The position numbers and the translations under genes are program-made. This document shows, piece after piece, positions 9,381 through 20,500 of a stretch of 64,000 bases of DNA. The DNA lies in NCBI RefSeq assembly GCF_000407605.1, contig NZ_ASWO01000003.1, positions 124,001-188,000 on the forward strand. Direction: 5' to 3'. This DNA is from Enterococcus sulfureus ATCC 49903. Its GTDB lineage: Bacteria > Bacillota > Bacilli > Lactobacillales > Enterococcaceae. The notes beneath the pieces are model-generated. The model did no database searches, was not told where the DNA came from, and saw nothing but the letters and a program-made list of their open reading frames with translations. Position 1 is the first letter of the stretch, and the number at the start of each line of letters is the position of its first letter.

Positions 9381-10328
9381 ATGAAAACAAAGAAAATTGT
9401 TACAGGTCTCACGATGTTAGCACTATCTACCATCGCATTAGGTGCTTGTACCGCAGACAAAAATGACGACACAAAAGCAAGCAGTACAGCAAGTTCGTCC
9501 ATGACTTCATCGTCAACGTCTACAAGTTCTTCAACTGCATCTTCTACTACTGAAGAAGCAAAAGGAATGGATCTTAAAGATGGAACGTATACATTGAAAG
9601 AAAAAAATGATAGCAATGGGTATCATGCAGAATTTAAAATCGTTGTAAAAGATGGAAAAATTACTGAATCTGATATGGATTATCTAGATAAAGACGGAAA
9701 GTCTAAGAAAGATGATACAGAATACAATGAAAAAATGACTGCTAAATCAGGAATTGGACCAAAAGAATATTTAGAACAATTTAATTCAGCATTGGTTTCT
9801 AAACAAGATCCAAGTTCAATTGATGTAGTTACTGGAGCAACACATAGCTTCCATGATTTCCAAAACTATGCACAACAATTGATTCAAGCTGCGCGTATTG
9901 GCGATACGGATACAATCGAAATCGACAACGGAGCACCTCTTAAAGATGGTACGTATACCTTGAAAGAAAAAAATGACAGCAATGGATACCATGCTGACTT
10001 CTCAATCGTTGTAAAAGATGGAAAAATTACTGAATCAAACTTTGACTATGTGGACAAAGACGGTAAGTCTAAGAAAGATGACACAGAGTACAATGAAAAA
10101 ATGAAAGCTAAATCAGGCATTGGACCAAAAGAATATATCGAAAAATTCAATGAAGAATTAGTTGCTGAAATGGGCAAAGAAGATGGAAATCCAGGTAACA
10201 TCGATGTTGTTACTGGAGCAACTCACAGCTTCCATTCATTCGTATTGTATGCTGAACAATTGATCAATGCTGCTCAAAAAGGCGACACAAAAACAATTGA
10301 AGTAGACAACTACGTAGAAAGCAAATAA
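9381..10328 (+). CDS. pplA: PplA-like flavinylated lipoprotein with two FMN-binding domains
   Basis: A 315-aa lipoprotein. The N-terminal signal ends in a lipobox (ALGAC, Cys at about residue 23), then comes a Ser/Thr-rich linker (about 34-60) and two tandem FMN-binding domains (about 65-175 and 185-310). Each domain has the flavinylation motif DVVTGATHS (residues 148-156 and 275-283), in which FmnB attaches FMN to the second Thr. The repeats are nearly identical in places, including at DNA level, which indicates internal duplication. It should shuttle electrons outside the membrane to iron or other acceptors. Related to the E. faecalis lipoprotein whose signal peptide yields a sex pheromone. 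GGGG lies 5 nt before the ATG. Confidence 0.92.
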   Translation: MKTKKIVTGLTMLALSTIALGACTADKNDDTKASSTASSSMTSSSTSTSSSTASSTTEEAKGMDLKDGTYTLKEKNDSNGYHAEFKIVVKDGKITESDMDYLDKDGKSKKDDTEYNEKMTAKSGIGPKEYLEQFNSALVSKQDPSSIDVVTGATHSFHDFQNYAQQLIQAARIGDTDTIEIDNGAPLKDGTYTLKEKNDSNGYHADFSIVVKDGKITESNFDYVDKDGKSKKDDTEYNEKMKAKSGIGPKEYIEKFNEELVAEMGKEDGNPGNIDVVTGATHSFHSFVLYAEQLINAAQKGDTKTIEVDNYVESK

Positions 10329-10350
10329 GTATTCTTTTAAATAGCAAATG

Positions 10351-10388
10351 AAAAAAACTTGATGTGGGCAACTGCGTCAAGTTTTTCT
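10351..10388 (+). terminator. Intrinsic terminator after pplA
   Basis: AAAAAACTTGA/TCAAGTTTTT hairpin followed by TTC. It separates abundant pplA mRNA from fmnB-dmkA, and a TATAAT at 10410-10415 probably restarts transcription. Confidence 0.75.
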
Positions 10389-10448
10389 TCTGTTTTGGGA
10401 TAGCTTTAGTATAATAGAACACAAGACAATAGAAAGGAAACGATAACG

Positions 10449-11555
10449 ATGAGAAAATCTTGGCTTATTTTAGGATTAGCACTAATAACATTGGGATTAA
10501 GCGCGTGTAATGCTACAGATCAAACATCATCAACGACACAAACGACTACATCAGAAAGTCGCAACTTACGATCAGAACCCTATATGCAAGAAAAATTTCT
10601 GCTAGGAACGTACGTGAAAATTAGAATCTATGATGAGGGCAAAGAAGATGTCTTGAAACCGGCATTTGCGCGAGTTGAAAAACTTGGCGATCAGATCACG
10701 ATCAATCAAAGCGGATCAGAGATCGATGCCATCAACGAAAAAGCTGGCATCGAGCCGGTAAAAGTATCCGATGATATTTATGATCTAGTGAAGCAAGCGT
10801 ATGAGTACAGCGTGAAATCGGATGGTGGATTTAATTTAGTCATTGGTGCAATCACACAATTATGGCGAATTGGATTTGACGATGCACGAAAACCAGCACA
10901 ATCTGAAATCGATCAAGCGTTAAAATTAGTTGATTACCATAAAGTGAAATTAAATGATCAAGACAAGACTGTGTATCTCGAAGAAAAAGGCATGATCATG
11001 GATCTTGGCGCGATCGCTAAAGGTTACATTACAGATGAAGTCGTGAAAGTATTAAAGGATAATGGCGTAACGACAGCCATCGTGGATTTAGGTGGGAACG
11101 TATTTGTGTTAGGAAATAGTCCTAGAGGAGAAGACCAACCTTGGACGATTGGGATCCAAGATCCAAATACTGCGCGTGGAAATGTTTTAGGAACCGTAAA
11201 AGAATCAAATAAAACGGTTGTGACTTCAGGTATTTATGAACGTTATTTAGACGTGGACGGTCAACGTTACCACCATATTTTTGATACAAAAACTGGTTAT
11301 CCTTACGATAATGATGTTGCGAGTGTATCGGTCATCACAGACAAATCGATCGATGGCGATGGTCTAACGACTGTAGCGTTTGATAAAGGCGTTAAAGAAG
11401 GCTTAAAATATATCGAAGAACAAACTCCAAAAGGCACAGATGCAATTTTTGTAACGAAAGAAGGTGTCGTGTATATCACAGACGGCATCAAAGATAACTT
11501 TGAATTAGGTGGTGACTCAGGATTTACTATGGGCAACCGCGCTGATCTAAAATAG
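10449..11555 (+). CDS. fmnB: FMN transferase lipoprotein (ApbE family)
   Basis: A 368-aa ApbE-family protein with a lipoprotein signal (GLSAC, Cys at about 20). Family motifs follow: DLGAIAKGYITDEV and VDLGGNVFVLG in the middle, YHHIFDTKTGYP, and the metal-binding IDGDGLTT near residue 305. FmnB moves FMN from FAD to threonine in partner proteins, here the two PplA motifs, on the outer face of the membrane. It was formerly annotated as thiamine biosynthesis lipoprotein. GAAAGGAAA precedes the ATG. dmkA follows after 10 nt in the same unit. Confidence 0.92.
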   Translation: MRKSWLILGLALITLGLSACNATDQTSSTTQTTTSESRNLRSEPYMQEKFLLGTYVKIRIYDEGKEDVLKPAFARVEKLGDQITINQSGSEIDAINEKAGIEPVKVSDDIYDLVKQAYEYSVKSDGGFNLVIGAITQLWRIGFDDARKPAQSEIDQALKLVDYHKVKLNDQDKTVYLEEKGMIMDLGAIAKGYITDEVVKVLKDNGVTTAIVDLGGNVFVLGNSPRGEDQPWTIGIQDPNTARGNVLGTVKESNKTVVTSGIYERYLDVDGQRYHHIFDTKTGYPYDNDVASVSVITDKSIDGDGLTTVAFDKGVKEGLKYIEEQTPKGTDAIFVTKEGVVYITDGIKDNFELGGDSGFTMGNRADLK

Positions 11556-11565
11556 GAGGATTAAG

Positions 11566-12522
11566 ATGCAACGTTTAACCTTAAAAACCTTTTTAGAAGT
11601 CGTCGAGATCCAAACGAAAATCGCTAGTTTTTTCCCGTTTATTATTGGAGTTTTATTCACGAGTACTTATTTTCATCAATTTCATTTTGGCTATACACTA
11701 TTCTTTTTTATTGGGATGTTGCTTTTTGATATGACAACGACGGCAATCAATAATTATATGGACTATACTAAAGCAACATCAGCTACATACAAGTATGAAC
11801 AAAACGTGATTGGTCGTGAAAAACTTGATCCTGTAGCAATTCGCCATTTGATTTTTCTGATGATGGGATTATCGGCTATCGTAGGATTTAGCTTAAGTAT
11901 TTTGACTGGATGGTTTGTATTCGTATTTGGTGGCTTGATGTGCTTGATTGGCATCTTCTATACATTTGGACCGCTTCCTTTATCCAGAATGCCATTAGGA
12001 GAATTATTTAGTGGTGTGACGATGGGACTAGGTATTTTTGCATTGGTGGTTTACTTAAATACCGTAAATGATCCTGTTTTCTATTTAGCGTTTCAATTTT
12101 CTACGGGAGTATTTTCACTGAATGGAAATATTTGGCAAATTTTAGCGATGGTATGGGCAGCGTTACCTTTAATGTTTACGATCGCAGATATTATGTTAGC
12201 AAACAATCTACGCGATTTTGAAACGGACATCGAAAATGAACGTTATACATTGGTCTATCATATTGGCAAAAAATCAGCACTAAGATTGTTTCAATTATTA
12301 ATGTATAGTTGTTATTTAGTCATTTTGATAGGCTGGCCATTTGGTGTGTTTTCTTGGGAACAGCTTTTAGTCTTTCTAACCTTGCCACTGGTTCATAAAC
12401 AATTGATGCAGCATAAAAAATATGTAGAGCAACCTGAAAGTTTTGGCTATGCAATTAAAAATATGATTTTGTTTAATACAGTTTACGCACTTAGTTTTAT
12501 AGTGACTTTGATTTTTTCTTAA
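11566..12522 (+). CDS. dmkA: Demethylmenaquinone prenyltransferase (UbiA/MenA family)
   Basis: A 318-aa polytopic membrane protein of the UbiA prenyltransferase family with about eight helices. The first Asp-rich motif is NNYMDYTKA (about residues 63-71) and the second is NNLRDFETDIEN (about 212-223). It should join 1,4-dihydroxy-2-naphthoate to the polyprenyl chain from DmkB. In Listeria DmkA makes the demethylmenaquinone used only for extracellular electron transfer. AGGAGG lies 6 nt before the ATG and it is translationally close to fmnB. The alternative name menA would also fit the sequence. Confidence 0.9.
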   Translation: MQRLTLKTFLEVVEIQTKIASFFPFIIGVLFTSTYFHQFHFGYTLFFFIGMLLFDMTTTAINNYMDYTKATSATYKYEQNVIGREKLDPVAIRHLIFLMMGLSAIVGFSLSILTGWFVFVFGGLMCLIGIFYTFGPLPLSRMPLGELFSGVTMGLGIFALVVYLNTVNDPVFYLAFQFSTGVFSLNGNIWQILAMVWAALPLMFTIADIMLANNLRDFETDIENERYTLVYHIGKKSALRLFQLLMYSCYLVILIGWPFGVFSWEQLLVFLTLPLVHKQLMQHKKYVEQPESFGYAIKNMILFNTVYALSFIVTLIFS

Positions 12523-12523
12523 C

Positions 12524-12560
12524 AAAAAAGCTGTGGCAGATTTCTGTCACAGCTTTTTTT
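12524..12560. terminator. Bidirectional terminator between dmkA and birA
   Basis: GCTGTGGCAGA pairs with TCTGTCACAGC, with an A-run on the left and a T-run on the right, between convergent genes. Confidence 0.9.
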
Positions 12561-12562
12561 GG

Positions 12563-13540
12563 TTAAAAATAGTTGTCGATATGCGTTAAGCTAATTTCGC
12601 CAGATGACAACGAAAAAGTTTGCTGCGGTGTATCGACGATCAGTTCGCCTTGATTGGTAATATCGCGTGCGATTCCGGTGTAAGTCACTTGTTGTTTAAC
12701 AAAGGAGACTTCTCGGTTTAAGACGAGTGATTTTTGACGATAAATTTTCATATAACTTTGATCAGGCAAACCGGCAATCAAGTCGAAAAAATTCTGCCAG
12801 ACTAACTGAATCAACTGGTTTCTCGTAACTGAAGTCGCTTGTCCTTTGAACAGGGAAGTGGCTTTTTTTTGTAGAGGTTCAGGAAACAATGCAGGGTCAA
12901 TCGAAAAATTAATGCCAATCCCGATCGTGACACTACTGATTTGACCAGTTTCAATATCACTCGTCGCTTCAGATAAAATGCCGCAGATTTTTTTCCCATT
13001 TAGATAGATATCGTTGACCCACTTGATTTCAGTTGAAAGTCCGGTCAATTCATCGATGGCTAAAGAGAGTGCCACAGCAGCGAGTAGCGTATACTGCGGT
13101 AACTCTTCAAACGTTTGATTAGGTTCAAGAATCAAACTCATATAAATTTGGCCTTCTGGTGAAAAAAATGGACGATTAAAGCGACCATGACCCCCATCTT
13201 GAGCCTCTGAAACAAACAGTGCAGGCGTTTTGACATGAGCGAGTAATCCGTTTTTCGCATCGTTCATTGTGGAGTCAGTCCGTTTTTTTAAGTAGATTTG
13301 TTCTTTAGGTAAACTTAAACAAGTCATATCAGTAGTTGCTAAGACATCTGATTGTTTATAGAGATACCCCGTTTTTAAATGTTCAAATCGATACCCTTCT
13401 TTTTCAAGCTCACGAATCGCTTTCCAAATCGAAGTCCGTGAGATATCGAGTAATTGAGCGAGTTTTTCCCCTGAAAAAACAGTATCTGGTGCTTGTTTCA
13501 TCACGTCTAAGATTTTTGCTTTTGTACTCACTTGATCCAT
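12563..13540 (-). CDS. birA: Bifunctional biotin ligase / biotin operon repressor BirA
   Basis: A 325-aa protein with an N-terminal winged helix-turn-helix (about 5-60: FSGEKLAQLLDISRTSIWKA), a catalytic domain carrying the biotinyl-AMP loop GGHGRFNRPF (a GRGRxxR variant, near residue 117) and KWVNDIY, and a C-terminal SH3-like domain (about 275-322). It attaches biotin to acetyl-CoA carboxylase and related enzymes and, with the HTH, can repress biotin uptake or synthesis genes. The ATG at 13540 has only a weak ribosome site; an in-frame GTG at 13528 is possible. Confidence 0.9.
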   Translation of the reverse strand: MDQVSTKAKILDVMKQAPDTVFSGEKLAQLLDISRTSIWKAIRELEKEGYRFEHLKTGYLYKQSDVLATTDMTCLSLPKEQIYLKKRTDSTMNDAKNGLLAHVKTPALFVSEAQDGGHGRFNRPFFSPEGQIYMSLILEPNQTFEELPQYTLLAAVALSLAIDELTGLSTEIKWVNDIYLNGKKICGILSEATSDIETGQISSVTIGIGINFSIDPALFPEPLQKKATSLFKGQATSVTRNQLIQLVWQNFFDLIAGLPDQSYMKIYRQKSLVLNREVSFVKQQVTYTGIARDITNQGELIVDTPQQTFSLSSGEISLTHIDNYF

Positions 13541-13894
13541 CCTTTTTTAATTCGTTGTTTCATAGTATAAAGAACTCGCAGACAAGTGTCTATGAACAAC
13601 TGATTCTTTTATAGAAAGAAATAGTTTTTCCTTGACTTTTTCTGAAAATATCTGTATAGTTAATAGAGCAAAAACTATCGCAAGTGCAGGGAGCAGAAAC
13701 GATCTATTGTCCGTTTCGGCCGTAGGATAAGGAGCAAAAGTAGAAAACTTCATTTAACGAAGGGAATCTATTTTTGGTTTTTTTTTGTCCTAAACCCGTA
13801 AAAAATGTTCTTTGTCACTAAACTTTAACTTTTGTCATGAAATTGTAAAGTTTATGATAGCTATTTTGAAAGAAATTTTAGAGGGGTGAAGAGC
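13541..13894 (+). promoter_or_regulatory. rpoBC promoter and 5' leader
   Basis: This 350-nt gap holds a good sigma-A promoter (TTGACT at 13632-13637, 17 nt, TATAGT at 13655-13660) and a leader of about 230 nt before rpoB. Within the leader a GAAACG/CGTTTC hairpin (about 13697-13718) and a T-run (about 13780) are visible. I see no open reading frame of note. A control function of the leader is plausible for an RNA polymerase operon but unproven. Confidence 0.7.
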
Positions 13895-16800
13895 TTGGCT
13901 GGACACGTAGTAAAATACGGAAAGCACCGCGAACGTAGAAGTTTCGCACGTATCAGTGAAGTATTGGAATTACCGAATTTGATTGAGATTCAAACTGACT
14001 CTTATCAATGGTTCTTAGATGAAGGATTAAGAGAAATGTTTGAAGACATTTTACCGATTGATGATTTTAATGGAAACTTGTCACTTGAATTTGTGGATTA
14101 TGAATTAAAAACACCGAAATATACGGTGGAAGAAGCACGCGCACATGATGCAAACTACTCTGCACCTTTGCACGTAACCTTGCGTTTAACAAACCGCGAA
14201 ACTGGCGAAATTAAAGCACAAGAAGTTTTCTTTGGTGATTTCCCATTAATGACAGAACAAGGTACATTCATTATCAATGGTGCAGAACGTGTTATCGTTT
14301 CTCAATTGGTTCGTTCTCCGGGAGTTTATTTCCACGGAAAAGTAGATAAAAATGGTAAAGAAGGTTTTGGATCAACTGTGATCCCTAACCGTGGCGCATG
14401 GTTGGAAATGGAAACCGATGCAAAAGATATTTCTTATGTTCGTATCGACCGTACACGTAAAATTCCATTGACAGTATTGGTTCGTGCATTAGGATTTGGT
14501 TCTGATGATACGATTTTTGAAATCTTTGGTGAAAGTGAATCTTTACGCAATACGATTGAAAAAGATTTACACAAAAACGCAAGCGATTCTCGTACTGAAG
14601 AAGGATTAAAAGATGTTTACGAACGTCTTCGTCCAGGTGAGCCGAAAACTGCTGATAGTTCTCGTAACTTATTAAATGCTCGTTTCTTTGACCCACGTCG
14701 TTATGACCTAGCTGCTGTTGGTCGTTACAAAGTCAACAAAAAACTAGACTTGCGCACACGTCTATTAAACTTAACATTAGCGGAAACTTTAGTTGATCCT
14801 GAAACAGGTGAAATTTTAGTTGAAAAAGGCACTGTCATCACGCATCAAATTATGGATGAATTCTTAGGTGAACATCTAGTAAATGGCTTAAACTCAGTGA
14901 CGTACTATCCTTCAGAAGATGGTGTCGTAACAGATCCAATGACCGTTCAAGTGATCAAAGTATTTTCACCATTAGATCCTGAACGTGAAGTAACGGTTAT
15001 CGGAAATGGCTATCCAACAGATGAAGTACGTACAGTACGTCCTGCAGATATCATTGCTTCAATGAGTTATTTCTTTAACTTAATGGAAAACATCGGTAAC
15101 GTAGATGATATCGATCATTTAGGAAACCGTCGTATCCGTTCAGTTGGTGAATTACTACAAAACCAATTCCGTATTGGATTAGCGCGTATGGAACGTGTAG
15201 TTCGTGAGCGTATGTCGATTCAAGACACTGAAACACTAACACCACAACAATTGATCAATATCCGTCCTGTTGTAGCAAGTATCAAAGAATTCTTTGGTTC
15301 TTCTCAGTTGTCACAGTTCATGGATCAAACCAACCCATTAGGTGAGTTGACGCATAAACGTCGTCTATCTGCCTTAGGTCCTGGTGGATTGACTCGTGAC
15401 CGTGCCGGATATGAAGTCCGAGATGTGCATTATTCCCATTATGGCCGTATGTGTCCGATCGAAACACCTGAGGGACCAAATATCGGGTTGATCAACAGCT
15501 TGGCTTCTTATGCGAAAGTCAATAAATATGGCTTTATCGAAACACCTTATCGTCGTGTGGATCGTGAAACTGGTCGTGTAACCGATCAAATCGATTATTT
15601 AACAGCCGATATCGAGGATCACTATGTTGTAGCCCAAGCGAATAGTCCATTAAATGAAGATGGTACATTTACAAATGACGTAGTAATGGCACGTGCAACA
15701 AGTGAAAACTTGGAAATTTCAATCGATAAAATTGATTACATGGACGTATCACCTAAACAAGTAGTTGCCGTTGCGACAGCATGTATTCCTTTCTTGGAAA
15801 ACGATGACTCCAACCGTGCCTTGATGGGTGCCAACATGCAGCGTCAAGCTGTTCCATTGATCAATCCTAAATCTCCTTGGGTCGGAACGGGTATGGAATA
15901 CAAATCAGCCCATGACTCAGGTGCTGCCTTACTATGTAAACATGATGGAATCGTTGAATATGTAGACGCAAAAGAAATCCGCGTTCGTCGTGACAACGGT
16001 ACATTAGATACGTATACAGTAACAAAATTCCGTCGTTCAAACTCAGGTACAAGTTACAACCAACGTCCATTGGTTTCATTAAATGAAAAAGTGGAAGCTG
16101 GCGATACTTTAGCTGATGGTCCTTCAATGGAAAACGGCGAAATGGCTTTAGGTCAAAACGTTCTTGTTGCCTTCATGACTTGGGAAGGATACAACTATGA
16201 GGATGCGGTTATCATGAGTCGTCGTCTGGTTAAAGATGATGTCTATACTTCTGTTCATATTGAAGAATACGAATCAGAAGCACGTGATACAAAATTAGGA
16301 CCTGAAGAAATCACTCGTGAAATTCCAAACGTCGGTGAAGATGCATTGAAAAACTTAGACGAAATGGGGATTATCCGCATTGGTGCTGAAGTTAAAGATG
16401 GCGATCTATTAGTCGGTAAAGTAACACCTAAAGGGGTAACGGAGCTTTCAGCAGAAGAACGCTTATTGCATGCGATCTTTGGTGAAAAAGCGCGTGAAGT
16501 ACGCGATACGTCATTACGTGTTCCTCACGGTGGTGGTGGAATTATTCATGATGTGAAGATCTTTACTCGTGAAGCTGGCGATGAATTATCACCAGGTGTC
16601 AACATGCTTGTTCGTGTATATATCGTGCAAAAACGTAAAATCCACGAAGGAGATAAAATGGCCGGACGTCACGGAAATAAAGGGGTAGTTTCTCGCATTA
16701 TGCCTGAAGAAGATATGCCTTTCTTACCAGACGGTACACCAGTCGATATCATGTTGAATCCACTTGGGGTACCATCACGTATGAATATCGGACAAGTATT

Positions 16801-17494
16801 AGAGTTGCATTTAGGAATGGCTGCTCGTCAACTTGGCATCCATGTTGCAACACCAGTATTTGATGGAGCTTCAGATGAAGATGTATGGGAAACTGTTCGT
16901 GAAGCGGGTATGGCTCGTGATGCGAAAACGATCCTTTACGATGGACGTTCAGGTGAACCATTTGATGGACGTATCTCAGTTGGGGTTATGTACATGATTA
17001 AATTGGCCCACATGGTTGATGATAAATTACATGCGCGTTCAATTGGACCTTACTCATTAGTAACGCAACAACCACTCGGAGGTAAAGCTCAATTTGGTGG
17101 ACAACGTTTTGGTGAGATGGAGGTATGGGCACTTGAAGCTTATGGTGCGGCATATACTTTACAAGAAATCTTAACGTACAAATCTGATGACGTGGTTGGA
17201 CGTGTGAAAACATACGAAGCGATCGTTAAAGGTGAACCAATTCCAAAACCAGGTGTTCCAGAATCATTCCGCGTATTAGTAAAAGAATTACAATCATTAG
17301 GATTAGATATGCGTGTATTAGATATCGAAGATCAAGAAATCGAATTACGCGATATGGACGATGAAGATGATGATTTACTAACTGTTGACGCGTTGACAAA
17401 ATACGCTGAACAACAAAGTGCTAAAGATGCACAACATCAAAAACCAACTGTCTTACCTCGTGATGAAGAAGCAGTAAAAAACCCGTTAGATTAA
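13895..17494 (+). CDS. rpoB: DNA-directed RNA polymerase subunit beta
   Basis: A full-length beta subunit of 1199 aa. The rifampicin-binding cluster reads [20 protein letters not shown] then RLSAL, with the usual resistance positions (Gln, Asp, His, Arg, Ser) all wild type, so the sequence predicts rifampicin susceptibility at this target. Other catalytic-core motifs such as [19 protein letters not shown] and [20 protein letters not shown] are intact. The C-terminal tail is acidic and Lys-poor after about residue 1150. The frame opens at GTG 13886, but that codon abuts GAGGGG; the TTG at 13895, 8 nt after it, is the likely start. Confidence 0.98.
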   Translation: MAGHVVKYGKHRERRSFARISEVLELPNLIEIQTDSYQWFLDEGLREMFEDILPIDDFNGNLSLEFVDYELKTPKYTVEEARAHDANYSAPLHVTLRLTNRETGEIKAQEVFFGDFPLMTEQGTFIINGAERVIVSQLVRSPGVYFHGKVDKNGKEGFGSTVIPNRGAWLEMETDAKDISYVRIDRTRKIPLTVLVRALGFGSDDTIFEIFGESESLRNTIEKDLHKNASDSRTEEGLKDVYERLRPGEPKTADSSRNLLNARFFDPRRYDLAAVGRYKVNKKLDLRTRLLNLTLAETLVDPETGEILVEKGTVITHQIMDEFLGEHLVNGLNSVTYYPSEDGVVTDPMTVQVIKVFSPLDPEREVTVIGNGYPTDEVRTVRPADIIASMSYFFNLMENIGNVDDIDHLGNRRIRSVGELLQNQFRIGLARMERVVRERMSIQDTETLTPQQLINIRPVVASIKEFFGSSQLSQFMDQTNPLGELTHKRRLSALGPGGLTRDRAGYEVRDVHYSHYGRMCPIETPEGPNIGLINSLASYAKVNKYGFIETPYRRVDRETGRVTDQIDYLTADIEDHYVVAQANSPLNEDGTFTNDVVMARATSENLEISIDKIDYMDVSPKQVVAVATACIPFLENDDSNRALMGANMQRQAVPLINPKSPWVGTGMEYKSAHDSGAALLCKHDGIVEYVDAKEIRVRRDNGTLDTYTVTKFRRSNSGTSYNQRPLVSLNEKVEAGDTLADGPSMENGEMALGQNVLVAFMTWEGYNYEDAVIMSRRLVKDDVYTSVHIEEYESEARDTKLGPEEITREIPNVGEDALKNLDEMGIIRIGAEVKDGDLLVGKVTPKGVTELSAEERLLHAIFGEKAREVRDTSLRVPHGGGGIIHDVKIFTREAGDELSPGVNMLVRVYIVQKRKIHEGDKMAGRHGNKGVVSRIMPEEDMPFLPDGTPVDIMLNPLGVPSRMNIGQVLELHLGMAARQLGIHVATPVFDGASDEDVWETVREAGMARDAKTILYDGRSGEPFDGRISVGVMYMIKLAHMVDDKLHARSIGPYSLVTQQPLGGKAQFGGQRFGEMEVWALEAYGAAYTLQEILTYKSDDVVGRVKTYEAIVKGEPIPKPGVPESFRVLVKELQSLGLDMRVLDIEDQEIELRDMDDEDDDLLTVDALTKYAEQQSAKDAQHQKPTVLPRDEEAVKNPLD

Positions 17495-17495
17495 G

Positions 17496-17529
17496 AAGTA
17501 GTCACTTTGCTTAGCAAAGTGACCTACTT
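17496..17529 (+). other. Hairpin between rpoB and rpoC
   Basis: A stem of 14 pairs with one bulge (AAGTAGTCACTTTG with CAAAGTGACCTACTT, 5-nt loop) lies in the intergenic region and lacks a T-run, so it is more likely a processing or stability element than a terminator. Confidence 0.6.
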
Positions 17530-17568
17530 ATTTGATTCAGCCGTGAAATGAAATGGAGGGAACCCCTT

Positions 17569-20500
17569 TTGATCGATGTAAATAAATTCGAAAGTATGCA
17601 AATCGGTTTAGCTTCTCCAGAAAAAATCAGAAGCTGGTCTTATGGTGAAGTTAAAAAACCTGAGACTATTAACTATCGTACTTTAAAACCTGAACGTGAA
17701 GGTCTATTCGATGAGCGTATTTTTGGTCCTACAAAAGACTGGGAATGTGCTTGTGGAAAATACAAACGTATCCGCTATAAAGGAATTGTTTGTGACCGTT
17801 GTGGCGTTGAAGTCACTCGTTCAAAAGTTCGTCGTGAGCGCATGGGCCACATCGAACTAGCAGCACCTGTTTCACATATTTGGTATTTTAAAGGTATTCC
17901 TTCACGTATGGGTCTTGTATTAGACATGAGCCCTCGTGCCTTAGAAGAAGTCATTTATTTTGCCTCTTATGTTGTAATCGATGCTGGAAATACTAGCTTA
18001 GAGAAAAAACAATTGTTAACCGAACGCGAATACCGCGAAAAACGTGCACAATATGGTCAAGAGTTCAATGCTGCGATGGGTGCTGAAGCAATCCGTCAAT
18101 TGTTAGAAACTGTTGATCTTGACGGTGAAGTTGTTGAATTAAAAGAAGAATTAAAAACAGCTTCAGGTCAAAAACGTACACGCGCGATCCGTCGTTTAGA
18201 TATCTTAGAAGCGTTCCGTGCTTCTGGCAACAAACCAAGCTGGATGGTCATGGATGTTATTCCAGTTATCCCTCCAGATCTACGTCCGATGGTTCAATTA
18301 GAAGGTGGTCGTTTTGCGACTTCTGACTTGAATGATCTATACCGTCGTGTGATCAACCGTAACAATCGTTTGAAACGTTTATTAGATTTAAATGCGCCAA
18401 ACATCATTGTTCAAAATGAAAAACGTATGCTACAAGAAGCTGTTGATGCGTTGATCGATAATGGTCGTCGTGGCCGTCCAGTTACTGGACCAGGTAACCG
18501 TCCATTAAAATCTCTTTCTCATATGTTGAAAGGGAAACAAGGTCGTTTCCGTCAAAACTTACTTGGTAAACGTGTCGACTACTCTGGACGTTCAGTTATC
18601 GTAGTAGGACCGTTCTTAAAAATGTATCAATGTGGATTGCCTAAAGAAATGGCGATCGAACTATTTAAACCATTCGTTATGCGTGAATTAGTTCAACGTG
18701 AACTTGCGTCAAACATCAAAAATGCAAAACGTAAGATCGAACGCCAAGAAGATGAAGTCTGGGATGTTTTAGAAGACGTAATCAGAGAGCATCCAGTTCT
18801 ATTGAACCGGGCACCTACACTTCACCGTTTAGGTATCCAAGCTTTTGAACCTGTTTTAGTTGAAGGCCGCGCGATTCGTTTGCATCCACTTGTATGTGAA
18901 GCGTACAATGCCGATTTCGATGGAGACCAAATGGCCGTCCATGTACCATTAAATGAAGAAGCTCAAGCAGAAGCACGTATGTTAATGCTAGCTGCTCAAA
19001 ACATCTTGAACCCTAAAGATGGTAAACCAGTAGTAACACCTTCTCAAGATATGGTATTAGGAAACTATTACTTAACCATGGAAGAATCTGATCGTGAAGG
19101 CGAAGGCATGATCTTCCGTGATATGGATGAAGCAGTAACAGCTTGGCGTAATGGATACGTGCATTTACATTCACGTATTGCCGTTAATCCTAAAACATTA
19201 GGTGATAAACCATTTACTGAAGAGCAACGCAATAAATTAATGGTCACAACTGTTGGTAAAATTATCTTTAACTCAATTATGCCACCAGAGTTCCCTTATT
19301 TAAATGAACCAACTGATTTTAACTTGACAGTACAAACTCCTGATAAATACTTTGTTGGTGCGGGTTCTGATATTCCGACATTTATCAAAGAACAAGAATT
19401 AGTATTGCCATTTAAAAAGAAAAACTTAGGAAATATCATCGCAGAAGTATTCAAACGTTTCAAAGTTACTGAAACGTCTCATATGCTTGACCGTATGAAA
19501 GACTTAGGTTACAAACATTCTACAACTGCTGGGATTACAGTAGGGATTGCTGATATCATGGTCTTACATGAGAAGCAAGAAATTATTGAAAAAGCCCATC
19601 ATCAAGTAGAAGTCATTACAAAACAATTCCGTCGTGGATTGATTACAGATGATGAACGTTATGAACGCGTAATCGCAGTTTGGAATAGCGCTAAAGATCA
19701 AATCCAACAAAAACTGATGGAATCTTTAGATGCGAAAAACCCAATCTTCATGATGTCAGATTCTGGAGCCCGTGGTAATATCTCCAACTTTACTCAGCTT
19801 GCTGGGATGCGTGGACTGATGGCCGCTCCGAATGGTCGAATCATGGAATTACCGATCATCTCAAACTTCCGTGAAGGATTAACTGTCTTAGAGATGTTTA
19901 TCTCTACCCATGGAGCGCGTAAAGGAATGACCGATACCGCCTTGAAGACAGCCGATTCAGGTTACTTGACTCGTCGTCTAGTAGACGTGGCTCAAGATGT
20001 CATCATTCGTGAAGACGATTGTGGTACAGACCGTGGATTAGATATTAAAGCAATTACTGAAGGTAATGAAATCATCGAATCTCTAGAAGAACGCTTGATT
20101 GGCCGTTACACTCGTAAGGCTGTTCTAGATCCTGAAACAGGTGCGATTATTGTTGGAACAAATGAATTGATCACTGAAGATCTTGCGAAACAAATTATTG
20201 AAGCAGGAATCGAAGAAGTATCGATCCGTTCAGTCTTCACATGTAATACAAAACATGGTGTATGTAAACACTGTTATGGCCGTAACTTGGCTACAGGAGC
20301 TCAAGTTGAAGTTGGAGAAGCTGTTGGTACAATTGCTGCCCAATCAATCGGAGAACCTGGTACACAGTTAACTATGCGTACGTTCCATACCGGTGGGGTT
20401 GCCGGAGATGATATCACTCAAGGTCTTCCTCGTGTCCAAGAAATCTTTGAAGCACGTAATCCTAAAGGGCAAGCGGTCATTACTGAAGTAACTGGTGATG

